From positions 1,674,001-1,738,000 of the forward strand of contig QYRS01000011.1 of assembly GCA_006503535.1 (NCBI GenBank): a stretch of 64,000 nt of DNA. Direction: 5' to 3'. Shown here piece after piece: positions 48,095-58,966 of the stretch. Position 1 is the stretch's first letter. Each line of letters starts with the position of its first letter. The notes under the pieces were generated by a model that was given only the letters and a program-made list of their open reading frames with translations, ran no database searches and was not told the DNA's origin. The position numbers and the translations under genes were made by a program. This DNA comes from Arthrinium phaeospermum. Lineage: Eukaryota; Ascomycota; Sordariomycetes; Amphisphaeriales; Apiosporaceae.

Positions 48095-48869
48095 ATGAAG
48101 TGGCCGGTAAGCCTCGCCTACCTCGGCCTCGCGGCTTCTTTGGTTTCGGCCCACCCGATATCCCAAGAAGTCGGCACCGACGCGGCGGTCGACGTATACC
48201 AGCTAGGCGCCGTTGTGTAAGTGGAGCCTGCACGAAGAGAACTCGCGACCGAACTAATCTTAATATATTATACTACACCAGTGGTGGCATGGACGACCGC
48301 ATCCTCAACTTCAACGGCTTCACCGTCGGCATCTTCACAGGCCGGCAGCCGGGCCCCATCTACGTGACGGCGCAGCCCAGCAGCCACAACGCGAGCCTGT
48401 TCTCGCTGCACCTCTGGCCCGCGGACGCGCACGAGGACCACGTGCTGGGCCTGCAGCCGTCGTACGCCGAGCAGGAGAGCCCCGGCATGATCACAAGGAT
48501 CGCCAAGCCGCCGCCCGCGGGGACGCCCGGCTCCGGCGACGGGGACGACGGCAGCCCTGTCGCCGTTTGGAACACTTGGACCATGGTCGACGGGAATCTC
48601 GACATCTACCCGCCGCCGCAGAACTGGGTCGCCGTCACGTACCCGAACGGTGGCTCTGGGTCCTTTAACCTTCTCGCCATGATCCGTAAGTTATTTGTTC
48701 CACGCGCACTGCCCCCTCTTTTACTTTCAACATGTTGGATTTGTACACAAGCGATAGCCTGTACCAAAGACGCTCACACATACGTGTCATAGCCGGATGG
48801 GCCGCAATCGAACCGTTCAATGCCCAACTCACCTACACAAAAGTCAATACTGCCACCATTCAGACTTGA
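48095..48869 (+). CDS. small secreted protein, family not recognised
   Basis: Three exons, 48095-48216, 48282-48685 and 48793-48869, give 200 residues. Donors are GTAAGT twice, and the acceptors are CACCAG and TCATAG. Phases 2 and 1 match, so all joins are in frame. The N-terminus is a signal peptide of about 19 residues (MKWPVSLAYLGLAASLVSA). The mature part is Gly/Pro-rich and seems beta-rich: ILNFNGFTVGIFTG, PIYVTAQPSSHNASLFSLHLWPA, VAVWNTWTMVDGNLDIYPPPQNWVAVTYP. It has no cysteine after the signal peptide and one NAS sequon, so disulphides do not stabilise it. A start in the GTAAGC-like sequence inside exon 1 is not a splice site, because splicing there would remove the signal peptide. 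I know no family; effector, wall protein or lectin-like roles are all possible. Confidence 0.75.
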
Positions 48870-49168
48870 GACCCGAGACAGGTGGAACTAAAAGAAGTGA
48901 CGAAGAATTCCGGGGGAAATAGCCAAAAATGGGAGAGAGACGAGGATTTAACAGCTTACCAGCAAGTTCATCAGTCCGATTTGTTTGAATAGCGCGATAC
49001 ATACTTAGTCATTCTGTAATCCAGTAATCAACCCGTCAAAAATCGATCAATTAGTAAACAATGCGCCCCTTGAGTGCCGAGTTTGGACGGCATCGCACGT
49101 AATGATATCTAATACTCTACAGAGAAACAAAAACAGGAGAGAAGGGGGGGAGGGAAGGGGGGCAACAC

Positions 49169-50640
49169 TCAGACGTCAAACAACACCAGCCCAGGCAGCT
49201 CCGATACGCTGAAAGTCACGCTGTCGTCGTAGCGGCCAACCCTATGCATATCCCCGACAGTGCCCTCGTCGACAGCCCCAAACGCGTCCCCGGCAAACAC
49301 CCACATGCCGAGCGCGGTCGCGGCGCCCTGCCCCTCCCGTTCCGTGAAGCCGATCTGCCCGACGTCGTCGGGCAGGTGGCCCAGTTCTGGGACGGGACGC
49401 CTGTAGTCGCAGGTCTCCGGGCTCCTGTACGTGCGGCTCTCCGGGCTCCTGGCCGTGCGGTCGTACGACTCCTGCCAGAGCCGGCGGTGGACCTGCTGGC
49501 GCAGCTTGCGCTTCGTCACCGGGGACTTGTACAAGGCCACCCGGTCGGAATCCTCCCGGAGACCCGGCATCTTGCTAGTCACGCACACGGAGAAGCGGAA
49601 GGGGGAGCCGGCCGGCCGCTGCACGCCCAGGCTCTCCTCGAGGTTCCGCCAGCTGTGCAGGAACCGGCGGGGGTCCTTATGGAAAGTCAGGTGTTTCAAG
49701 TCGGACTTCACGGCCGGTCGGGGATCGCGCTCGAGCCAGTCGAAGTCGATGGAGCCGCCCCGGTCCAGCCTCTCGAAGCTGGGCCGGAGGGGACAAGTCT
49801 CCACCACGTCGGCCAGGCGCCCGGGCTGGGGCGGCGAGGGGTAGCAAACCCTCGAGTTCCAGTCCAGCGACGTGACGCACCACAAAGAATGGAGCTTAGT
49901 GCTGAGGATCTCGACGAAGGACGCGGTGGCGACGGGGTGGTGGAGGACACTGCAGATAGCCCCCGACGGGGTGGTCTCCAGGTGGCCGCCAGGCACGAAG
50001 CCGGGCGCCCCGGGGCCGTCCAGCCACGGGAACCCATCGAAATCTGCCATCACTACCCCTCCCACTTGCAAATCCGTGGGTTGACGCACGTCAAAGAGGC
50101 ATCTTTTCTCGGCGTGGGCCAGGGCTAGATGCATGATGCCGTCGTCCTCGGGGTCGTACGCTCTAAAATCATGGAGGATATCGGCGACGAGGTAAGGTGT
50201 CTCATACCAGGACCCCAAGTATAGGACATCATACTCGGGACAGATTCTTATATGGCCGCCGCAGACAGGGAAGCGAACTCGATACGATTCCAGCGCAGCC
50301 CGTCTTGATTCTCTTGTGGTAAAGAACAAGGGACTGGCCGTGCTTCGTATAGACACCTTGACTGAGAGCCTGTAATGATTGCCACTGATGACATTTCCAA
50401 GATGGTTGTGACTAGAGTAGAACGGTGGCTTTATCCAGGGGGCTCCGTAATACCGAGGACATGCAAAGGGACAAATCGGCGCTGGGGGGACAGTTTCCAG
50501 ATATGTCTCCTGAGTTCCGGGGGAAGGCGAGAGAAGCAATGGAATCCTGAAGTATGATAGTTCTTGGCGGGATCGAAGTGCTCATCATTGAAAACTTTGG
50601 TCGCCGGCAGGTCAGCCTCTCCAGTTGTTGCCGCGTCCAT
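49169..50640 (-). CDS. 2EXR domain protein, two exons
   Basis: Exon 1, 50640-50454, and exon 2, 50361-49169, give 459 residues. The two halves lie in different frames. A 92-base intron (donor GTATTA, acceptor CTCAG, phase 1) joins RRFVPLHVL to VKVSIRSTASPLFFTTRESRR and restores a full 2EXR domain: FHCFSRLPPELRRHIW at 33-48, then the SPLFFTTRESRRAALESY block. The 2EXR fold is widespread in plant-associated and soil ascomycetes; its function is not established. After the domain there are a TDLQVGG segment, LKHLTFHKDP and an Arg-rich patch with a small duplication (SPESRTYRSPET). No membrane segment is seen. If the intron is wrong, the alternative is a frameshift near the run of six C's at about 50486; splicing explains the data without assuming an error. 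Confidence 0.75.
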
Positions 50641-51162
50641 TCTGTCTGGTGCGTTGTTGTTTGGTTGACTGTCTTGATTGATGATGATGGAGTGAGCTGA
50701 AAGAGAGAAAGTGGGACCGGCACGGAATAGGCAGCGACATAACGGGGGCACCTGAACAGGCCCCACCTGGGACAGTCATCATGTATTGGGCAGAGTCGCT
50801 CTGAATTTCGATTTCGACATGACCACGTCCATCTAGGTAACATTTGTAAAGATGATCCACATGCGAGTATTTAGCAGCCATTCATTATGGAACCTTGATG
50901 TGACATACCCAAGTTTTGCCTACTTTTCGTCGTCGATTTCGGGTGTTCAGGTCCTTGGGTTGGGGCCCGGGTGGTTGGTCAGCGTACTATATAGTTGAAC
51001 AGCGATGAAAAGGGGTTTATCTATTCTCTCCTCCTATTAGATGAAGACGGGAGCACGGACATCGCTCCACATGCAGGTCTGCTATAGGGAAAGCTGAACA
51101 CTAACATAGCACCCATCGATGGCTAGTCTTGTCCTCGTACCAAAACAGTGACTCCGTCGACC
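50641..51162. other. intergenic region, no gene seen
   Basis: This lies between the start of the 2EXR gene and the stop of the CYP51 gene, both on the minus strand. It probably holds the 2EXR promoter and the CYP51 3' UTR. No repeat or ORF is supported. Confidence 0.55.
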
Positions 51163-52846
51163 TTAGTCGTACACGCGCCGCGCGAAACGAACAAAAGAAG
51201 GCTGCGGCGGCCGCGCAAACATGGACGTGTGATCCGTAGGCGGCACGACCCCCTTCCTCCCGTCCACTGTGGAAAACTCGAAGTTGCGAACCAGGGTGCC
51301 CACAATGACGCCGAGGTTCAGGTACGCAAACTTCTCCCCGATGCAGCGGTGGCGCCCGGCCCCGAACGGGAGGTACGGACTCTTGGACCCCGAAGTCGTG
51401 GCGCCGTACCCGTAGTCCACCACCTGCTCCTCACCATCGCCATCTTCGGTCTTGTCGTCCCACCGATGCGGATCCCAGCTCTTGGCGTCCCGGAAGAACT
51501 CCTCGCTCGTCGAGGTCACCATGGGCGACGACAACAGCACTTTATCCGTGCCGATGACGTAGGGGGTACCGGCCACGGGAAGGGGGTTCTTGACCTTGCG
51601 GAGGATGGTGTGGATGGAGCCGTGCAGACGGAGGGTCTCCTTCACCACATTGCGCAAGAGAGGTAGCTTATCCAAGTCCGAGTACTGCAGCGGCGGCAGG
51701 CGGTTCCCCTTCTTGCCGTATTCTTGTCCCAGATTCTGCATCTGCTCGTGGAACAGCTCGTCAGCGATATCAGGGTGTGCTGCCAGCCGCAGCATAATCC
51801 ACGAGCCGGCCGAAGAGGACGAGTGTTGACCTCCCATGAGAAGTGTGATCATCATGTGCGCAATTTCCTTGTCGGAGATCCGTGTCCCGTCCTTATAAGT
51901 GCAGTTCATGAGGTTCCATATCATATCCTGTTCCACATTGGATTCCGGATCGGGCTTGCGGCGTTCTTTGATGATGTCGAGGTATACGTCTCGCATCTTG
52001 GCATGAGCAGCGTCTCGACGGCGATTTCGTGGCAAGGGTAGGCCGGGGAAGAGGAAGTTGATAGGAGAGAAGCCCTGGTCAGTCGCCACTGTTAGCACTA
52101 GTTTGGGAAGCGGGTGATATTCCAGATACGTACAAGATCCAGGTCATGGTATAGTTTGGCGAAGTCGGTATTGAGCTTTTGTCGCACTTCTCTTCCCTGC
52201 AGCGACCGCGCCGCCGTGAACAATGTAATCTCGGCCATGGCGGTGGTGATGTCGACGACACCGGAAGCCCCCTTCCATGCGGGAGTTGATTTGATATAAT
52301 CCAGCACTTCGTTTTCGATCAAGGGTACGTGAGCTTCCAGGGCCGCTTGGGTGAGGCCAAATTTGACGAATTTCTTCTGTTCCATGAGCTTGGAGTTGGG
52401 GCAGTCGTAGACGACATCGCTTCCAAACACCGGGATGGTAAGCGGCCCGTAAACCTCTTCGGCATTGACGTCCTGGAGTTTGCCGTTGAGGATGAAATCA
52501 TTGCCCTCGATGCCCAGGTAGCAGGTTATTTTCCTACCAAAGAGCGTAAAAGTGAAGACATCACCGTACTTCTTGAGGTTAGCGAGACAAGGTCAAAGAT
52601 GGAACATTGTCTTTTGCGAAAACTTGCCTTTGCACGATACTTGTGAAAGAACCCGACGGGGTCCATGCCGTAGGAAACTGCATTTCCAATGTAGGGAATC
52701 CAATGGAAGACGGATGGTGGTTCGGTCTTGGGGCGGAAGAGGATTTGACGACAGGCGTTGATGAGAACGAAGGCAATAAGTCCGATGAGGCCCTGGGCTG
52801 CGTATCGAAGCACTGACATCTGCTGCCATTCCACGAGAGATGTCAT
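51163..52846 (-). CDS. cyp51A: sterol 14-alpha-demethylase CYP51, CYP51A-like
   Basis: Exons 52846-52628, 52568-52134 and 52074-51163 give 521 residues. Intron 1 is GC-AG (AAG|GCAAGT), intron 2 is GTACGT...CCAG. A hydrophobic anchor (about 13-33) is followed by [63 protein letters not shown] (I helix), KETLRLH (ExxR), DPHRW and the haem loop [15 protein letters not shown]. The ER-bound enzyme removes the 14-methyl group of lanosterol or eburicol in ergosterol synthesis and is the azole target. It is closer to CYP51A than CYP51B in the segments I can compare ([20 protein letters not shown]). Y113 and Y127 match positions Y107 and Y121 of Aspergillus CYP51A. Residues 226-230 are LFPGL where fungal CYP51s usually have M[LF]PWA. 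A second ATG at 52819 is possible. Confidence 0.93.
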
Positions 52847-52999
52847 TGCAAAATCTGTACAACGGTCGAGACTGGAAGGCGTGATGTTGGACAGGATCTG
52901 GTTGCACCGAACATTTTGTGGAAGGAGGCGATGCGTGCCTTCCGTCTTTTGTAGGAAGTCGTGTCTTTTTGCGGAACACTCAACTGAATATCTTCATAC

Positions 53000-53011
53000 A
53001 TACCTAGGTAT
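53000..53011. promoter_or_regulatory. palindrome ATACCTAGGTAT upstream of CYP51
   Basis: Perfect 12-base palindrome about 155 bases upstream of the CYP51 start codon. The function is not known. Confidence 0.5.
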
Positions 53012-53135
53012 CTACCGCAGAATATAGGCAGGCTTGGATTAATTCGTGCTGGAGATACACATATCGACCTGGTACTCGTTTCTGTAGGCATACCTCCGGT
53101 CTGTACCTGCCGTCGGCGTTTTCGTATTCGTATCA

Positions 53136-53149
53136 GAGGTACGTACCTC
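53136..53149. promoter_or_regulatory. palindrome GAGGTACGTACCTC upstream of CYP51
   Basis: Perfect 14-base palindrome about 290 bases upstream of the CYP51 start codon. It could be a site for a dimeric regulator; no factor is assigned. Confidence 0.5.
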
Positions 53150-53554
53150 CGACTATAGAAATTGCTCCAGTTTAAACGACCCGAGCCAATCAATCGAGGT
53201 GAACCCCTACTCCTATTCCTCCGCTACACACTAACACGACATTGATACCAGCCAAGAACTGCGACATCAAAACCTTCGTACTCGCTATCCAGCCATGATT
53301 TCACTGATGAATCTTTGCGCAGCCGTTGTCATATTGGAATTGCCAGCATGGATTGCATGAGCCGCAGGTGCATGACAGATCTACTTTGGGCCCCACGGCC
53401 TTGGCACCCACTCACTGGCTCTGCTCGAACATCGACTCAGGATTGACCATCTCCATGCGATACAAACTAAGTAGGCGTTCTGACACTCAATTGCACAATT
53501 TTCTTTTATTCCGAGTATACTTTTCATCCAACGTCCTACAAAAGCACCCACAAT

Positions 53555-53572
53555 CTAGGTATCAATACCTAG
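53555..53572. promoter_or_regulatory. hairpin CTAGGTAT-CA-ATACCTAG
   Basis: Eight-base perfect arms around a 2-base centre. It lies 106 bases downstream of the FMO stop codon and about 710 bases upstream of the CYP51 start, so it may belong to the FMO 3' end instead. Confidence 0.45.
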
Positions 53573-53677
53573 TTGCACAGAGAGGAAGAAGAGAAACCCC
53601 AATCCCGCCTCCACGTCAACATCCCCCAAGAACAAAAGCACCATTCCGTCCTAATATGTGACATCCTCTCTCCCCAC

Positions 53678-55275
53678 TCAATCCCAGTTACCCTCCCCCA
53701 GATCCACCGACTTGCCCCTATCAAGATCCTTCATAATATCATCAATGTTCCAAGGCACATACTTGTACCCCGGCGGATAGTTGGGCGGAATCTCCTCGTT
53801 CTCATCCATGGCAATCCCCTTACGCATCGCCTCGACGCACTTAGCGTAGTGATCATACGCATACGCCTCCGGGTCGTGGTCCCAGACCCAGCGCGGGTGC
53901 TTCGGCTGCGCCTTGCGCGGGTCCAGCTTGGCCTTGGCCCAGTCCGTGTCCTGCAGGCGCTCCGCGTTGGCGAAGCCCAGCTTCTGCGCGCAGGCCGTCC
54001 GCAGGAACCGGAAGTAGATGTGCGCGCGCACGGCTTCGGGTACCGTGTCGGCGCCCCCGCCGCCGAGCTGCAGGCACGAGGCTAGGGACACGGCGTCCTC
54101 GATGGCTTGCGTCGCGCCGTTGCCCGACGACGGCATGTACGAATGCGCCGAGTCGCCAATCTGGATGATGCGCGCCGTGGGCGAGCACCAGGACGCCTGC
54201 GGGTTGCGCCAGAACAGCTCGAAGTTGACGATTGTTCGCGGCGGGGTGATGCGCACGAGATCCTTGAAGATCGGAGCCCAGCCCTCGGCACAGTGTACGC
54301 TGTCGTCAATCTTCTCAAGGACATCCTCAGCTTCGACGGTATGGTTCCACGACTCGCGCTCGTCTCCAGTGGCCTGACACCGAGAGTTAGAATTGAGAAA
54401 CAAACATAGTTAGAAGGGCGGGGCTGATTCGTCTTACATCATGGTTCACAATCCAGACAATAACGTCGTGACGCGTGAGCGTGAGGCCATAGCTACCGGG
54501 TCCGAGGAACGTCCGGACGATGGGGTCTTTCCCGTCCTTGAGCTTGAAGAACTCCTTGACTTCCGGGTTCTTGTCGAGCACTTCGACGGGGAACACGGCT
54601 CGCCACATGGCCCTGCCGGAACTGGCGGCTCGGACCTGGCCCCCGACGACTTCCTGGCTCTTGGAGCCGACGCCGTCGGCGGCGATCACGACGTCTGCCT
54701 CGAACCGCTCGCCGTTGTCCGTCTCGACACCGGCTTTGTTGCGCGCCGCGTCCTCAAAGTACCGGACGACGCGCTTCCCGAACTCGATTTTGATGCCGAG
54801 CCGGGTGACTTGGTTGACAAACATCTTGTACACCAAAGGTCGCATCTGGAAGGCCCCGGGAGGCGTGTTGGGGTCCAGCCCGGCCTCCTTAAGACGCTCG
54901 GCGACCTTGAGGACGGGGATCATGCGGGTCCCGTCGTGCTTGAACGTTTCCATCCAGCAGTTGTGGAGCGAGATTTCGTCGTACTCTTTGGCCATTTCGG
55001 GCCAGTGTTTGAAGAACTTGGTCCCGCTCAAGCCCATGAAGTACATGTCGCCTACAACCCGTGTCAGAATGCAATTAGCCATCGGCTCATCAGAAATGCT
55101 TCTTACCCATTGTGCTGATCTCGGTATGCCGCTCCAGCACCTGCACCCTGTGTCCCTTACGGTGACACTCGATGGCAGCCGTGAGGCCTGCCAGCCCGGT
55201 GCCCACAATGAGCACATCGATGCCGGAATCCGGATAAGACCCGACGGGCTTTGGAACATTGTGAGTAGAGCCCAT
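53678..55275 (-). CDS. FAD-dependent monooxygenase, salicylate-hydroxylase-like
   Basis: Exons 55275-55107, 55051-54438 and 54373-53678 give 492 residues. Donors are GTAAGA twice; acceptors are TTGTAG and GTCAG, all in frame. The start is the first in-frame ATG; the upstream extension begins with a non-ATG triplet. Group A flavin monooxygenase motifs are complete: DVLIVGTGLAGLTAAIEC (G25, G27, G30) with LERH, the DG motif ADVVIAADGVGSKSQ, and the GD motif IIQIGDSAHSYMPSSGNGATQAIEDA. No signal peptide or membrane anchor is seen. Such enzymes use FAD, NAD(P)H and oxygen to hydroxylate or epoxidise aromatic and polyketide substrates, in both catabolism and secondary metabolism. The substrate cannot be inferred. 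It is divergent from the P450 at 56971 and lies upstream of CYP51 on the same strand. Confidence 0.9.
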
Positions 55276-56970
55276 CTTGGAAGAGTTTTGATGCTGTGTT
55301 TTTCCCAGCCACGATACCAAAGGCAGATGAAGAGCGGTGACTTCATCATGCAGAGTGTGTTGGATGTTTGCTTTATAGTGTTTGCTTGCCCCGGGGTGGC
55401 TGAAATCTACCGATCTGGTGGCGTCTCACCAGCCACTTGCTAAGGCTATCTGACGGGCAAGGGGCAGCGCACTAAGTCGAAGCCATAAACCATTGGGCGG
55501 CGACAAAGCTCGTTGCATAGGCGCTGCATGGGCGTCCACACGGACGGGGGCCTGTCCTGGCGCCGTCCTGGCGCCGGCAACGAAGCACTCGCTTGGTCTA
55601 TTTCGGGTTTCTGCAGGGGCTTCCACCCTGACGATCTTCAGCCGCGATGATGATCTAATGCAACTCAGTAATCATGGTTCCAACCCAAGCTCGCCGACAG
55701 GGCAGCCGGACCGGGCCAAAAAGCCCAAGGTTTTCCCTCGCCGGCAGGGATTCGGATCCTTTATTCCAACGTCCGCACGATCCGCACCAACTACGCTTCA
55801 CGTCAATCGGCCGCTATACCAGGCGGATGAAGGCAGTTTGAGCCGCCAGATGGGACTCTGCGCACTGGACCCCTGCACAAAGACCCTGGATGCCGATTCT
55901 ATCAAATGCACTTACTGATAGACATTTCGGTGCTGGACCTCGCTGCCCATCGTCCCCTACCGAACTCAATAGGCGAGGGCTCGCTTCCGACACTTCGACC
56001 ATGAACTTGCAAGCCCACCCATGCCTGTGTTTATCCGATTCTTGTATGCCCAAAAAGTGCACCAAGCTCCAGCAGCAACCGTCTATTTTGAAGCTCTTGG
56101 CCCCTGGTGATCGGCAGTAGTTTATGTTCGTCTGATTAACGATGATGACGAGTTCGTAGCAGAGAGATGCTCCCTTTCCCAACTTTCCCATCATGAAGCG
56201 TGAAAATGGCATACCTGCTTCTTTTGTATTGGAAACCCACTCGAAAGGTGCCCCCTGCCAAAGTGGTTTCCTCGTCTCTTTAGCCCGATGCTAGTCTACA
56301 ATCTGTAAATTCCGCATCGAGGCCCGCAGAGCAAGCACAGCGGACACCACGTCCAAGTCTACTTACACACCTTCGAAGATGGCACATGATGACGCTAGAA
56401 CTCTGGGGGCCACGTAGAAATTCGCAATGATTCATCTCGGGCTAGACAAGGGCCTGCCACACACCTACGTGTGGCCGACGAGACCTACACAGGGGTCGAT
56501 AAGGAAACCAGAGGCGTGCCGGGCCAACTCTGATAACGAAAGGTACTATGGGGAGACTTGATTACCTAAATGATTGTTTTGGGGGATTCTTTGCGAAAGA
56601 CAAAGTTGCTGGTGGAGAGGAGGCTACCCCCCCGCCAAGCTAGGGGAAAGGGGTGATCTGCCCACCACAACCAAGAATGGCCATATCGATTATCGCATGA
56701 TTCTGGTCGCTGCAAGGTTATTGGCCGTACTTTGGTATGCTGGAGAAACATGTGTCAGCCTGGCTACTGAATAGTGGGTAAATATAGTATAGAGATCCGA
56801 CTCTCTACATAATGACCATCTTCCCCGGATCTAACGGCTTAGTAGGCAATGCATCCATCTCGCAGCAATCCACCCTTCCCCAGATACTGACGACGACAGC
56901 ATTGTGGAGGCAAAGTGCAAAAAATACTGCAACCCTCCCCACCCCCTTGATCCGGCGGAAAGGAAAAAAG
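55276..56970. promoter_or_regulatory. shared upstream region of the divergent FMO and P450 genes
   Basis: 1.7 kb between two divergent start codons. No ORF has domain content. A CGGACCG palindrome (55707-55713) is a possible zinc-cluster half-site pair, but such short motifs occur by chance. Immediately upstream of the P450, an open frame starting at 56812 runs into the coding sequence; I regard it as 5' UTR. Confidence 0.5.
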
Positions 56971-58966
56971 ATGCAGCTCATCACCATCGTCCTGCTGGGC
57001 GTCTTCGTGGTAGGGCTGGCCCTCATCCACTTTGTGCGGGCCTTCAAGGAGATCAACAGCCCCAGATACCCACCGGGCCCGACGCAGATACCATGGATCG
57101 GCCGCATCCACGACCTGCCGATCGAGCTCATGTGGCTCAAGTTCAAGGAGTGGGCCGACATCCACGCCGTCAACGGCTTCTACCGGACGACCATGCTGGG
57201 CGCCAACTTCGTCATTGTCACGGATGAGAAGGTGGCCGAGGACCTGCTCGTGCGACGGGCCCGTACCAATTCGGACCGGCCCGTCATCCGCTCGCTTTTC
57301 AACAACAAGAGCTCTATGGAGTACCTGCCCCTCATGGGCGGAATCGTGAGTTTCTTTCCCCCCTTTCTACCTTTTCTGCTTTACTTCAGAATACGGCTGA
57401 CCCTGAGCTGCTCCACAGAGTACTGGGCCCGCCAACGCAAGCTCACCCACGCCTACCTGACCGAAGCCACCAACGCCCAGTACCACGGCGTCATCGACTT
57501 CGAAGCCAAGCGGTGGCTGGCGCGCCTGATCGCCAACCCGGACGACTTCCAGGCCTCGCTCGAGGACATGGCGTCCAAAGTCATGTGCCAGCTGGTGTGG
57601 GACGACCCGACGCTGAGCGCGACCTGCACCGAGGGCGCGTGGGGCCTGTTACGGCAGATGTCGCCCGCGGGGCCCATCACCAACGTCCTGACGCCGCTCT
57701 GGCACCTGCCCGAGGTCGGCCCCCTGAACCCGTGGAAGCGCGACGAGCGCCGCCGACACGACGCGCAGCAGGCCTGGTGGATGGCGCGCTTCGTCGGGGT
57801 GCGGCAGAAGATGGCGCGCGGCGAGATGCGCGCTTGTTGGACCAGGCAGTTCCTCGAGCGCAGCAAGACTTCCTCGGCCGGCGGGATTACGGGCGACTTC
57901 GAGGCGTCTAGCATGCTGGGCATGCTGGCCCTCGTCGGCATTTTTACGGTGGCCGGCCCGCTTAGCTACTTCCTCGTCAGCATGGTCACGCATCCGCGCT
58001 GGCAGGCTGAGGTGCAGAAGGAGATTGACGAGGCCTGCCAGGGGCGGCTGCCCACGCTGGCGGATGCGCCTAAGCTGCCTGTGTTGCGGGCTTGCATCAA
58101 GGAGACTATGCGGTGGAAGCCGAACGTTCCTACTGGTAAGTTACGAGATGTTGATTTCGCCAATTTGCGAATTGCACTAACCACAGCTATAGGTGTCGCG
58201 CATGAGACTGAGGCAGATGACGTTTACGCTGGATACTTCATCCCCAAGGGCACTCGCATTCTCCCACTGGATTGGTATGCTGTTCCTCAGTTCGCAAACT
58301 GGCCATCGTCTTTTGCAAAAACACAACACCAAAACTCATACACAATGTATACTAACATGACCCTTCTCCCCCAGGGCCTTCCTCCGCAACCCCAAGAAGT
58401 ACCCCGACCCCGACGCCTTCCGCCCCGAGCGCTGGCTCGAGGCGGGCTGGCCGACGTACCAAGCGCCGCTGACGCAGTACCCGACCCTGAAGGGCATGAC
58501 GTCGTTCGGCTGGGGCCAGCGGCAGTGCCTGGGCCAGGCCCTGACCGAGGACGAGCTGCTGGTGGCGTGCGGCGCCCTGGCCTGGTGCTTCAACCTGCGG
58601 CCCAAGCGCGACGCCGCCACGGGGCTCGACCTGCCCGTGCCCCTCGACAAGTCCAACAGCCTGCTCATCATCAAGCCCGACCCCTTCCCCATGGCCTTTG
58701 AGCCCCGCAGCGAGGCGCGGCGGCAGGAGGCGCTGGCGCTCTGGGCCGAGGCCGAGGCGCGCGATCGGCGGCAGCGGGCGGATTTCTTGAAGGAGGCCCG
58801 GGCGAAGATGACGAATAACGAGAAGGTGTCGTACGAGACTACCACTTCCGAAGTTTCCCTGTTGGACGAGAAAAGGATGCGACGCCGTATCGGTTCGCAC
58901 ATCCAGCAGGCAGCGACTCCGACGTGGCCTGGCAGCTTCTGCCCCCTTCTTCTATTTTCCCTATAA
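56971..58966 (+). CDS. cytochrome P450 with degenerate I-helix oxygen motif
   Basis: Exons 56971-57345, 57421-58135, 58193-58274 and 58375-58966 give 587 residues. I chose the ATG at 56971 because it places the membrane anchor (about 3-20) at the N-terminus; an in-frame ATG at 56812 would bury it. Motifs: proline hinge RYPPGP, WARQRKLTH (C helix), K-E353-T-M-R356 (ExxR), FRPERW and the haem loop FGWGQRQC442LGQ. In the I helix the usual AG-x-[DE]-T[TS] reads A303-G-P-L-S307, so the acid is missing and Ser stands for Thr. The C-terminus after the P450 fold is long and basic. Intron 1 is 75 bases and has no stop; only the GAG acceptor, not the better CAG two bases earlier, keeps the frame. Substrate unknown; the divergent FMO suggests a shared pathway. 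Confidence 0.88.

Larger units (their letters stand above)
52847..53677. promoter_or_regulatory. upstream region of CYP51 with three short palindromes
   Basis: This interval lies between the CYP51 start and the FMO stop. It contains a 12-base palindrome ATACCTAGGTAT (53000-53011), a 14-base palindrome GAGGTACGTACCTC (53136-53149) and an 18-base hairpin with arms CTAGGTAT/ATACCTAG (53555-53572). The shared core TACCT/AGGTA suggests repeated binding sites or a genome-wide promoter word. No tandem-repeat insertion like the TR34/TR46 type is seen. Confidence 0.5.

Noticed and set aside
50480..50490. Frameshift at a C6 homopolymer in the 2EXR gene
   Set aside because: A standard GT-AG intron accounts for the frame change and restores the domain, so a sequencing or mutational frameshift is not needed.
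56812..56970. N-terminal extension of the P450 from an upstream in-frame ATG
   Set aside because: It would place 53 polar residues before the membrane anchor, unlike P450s of this type; treated as 5' UTR.
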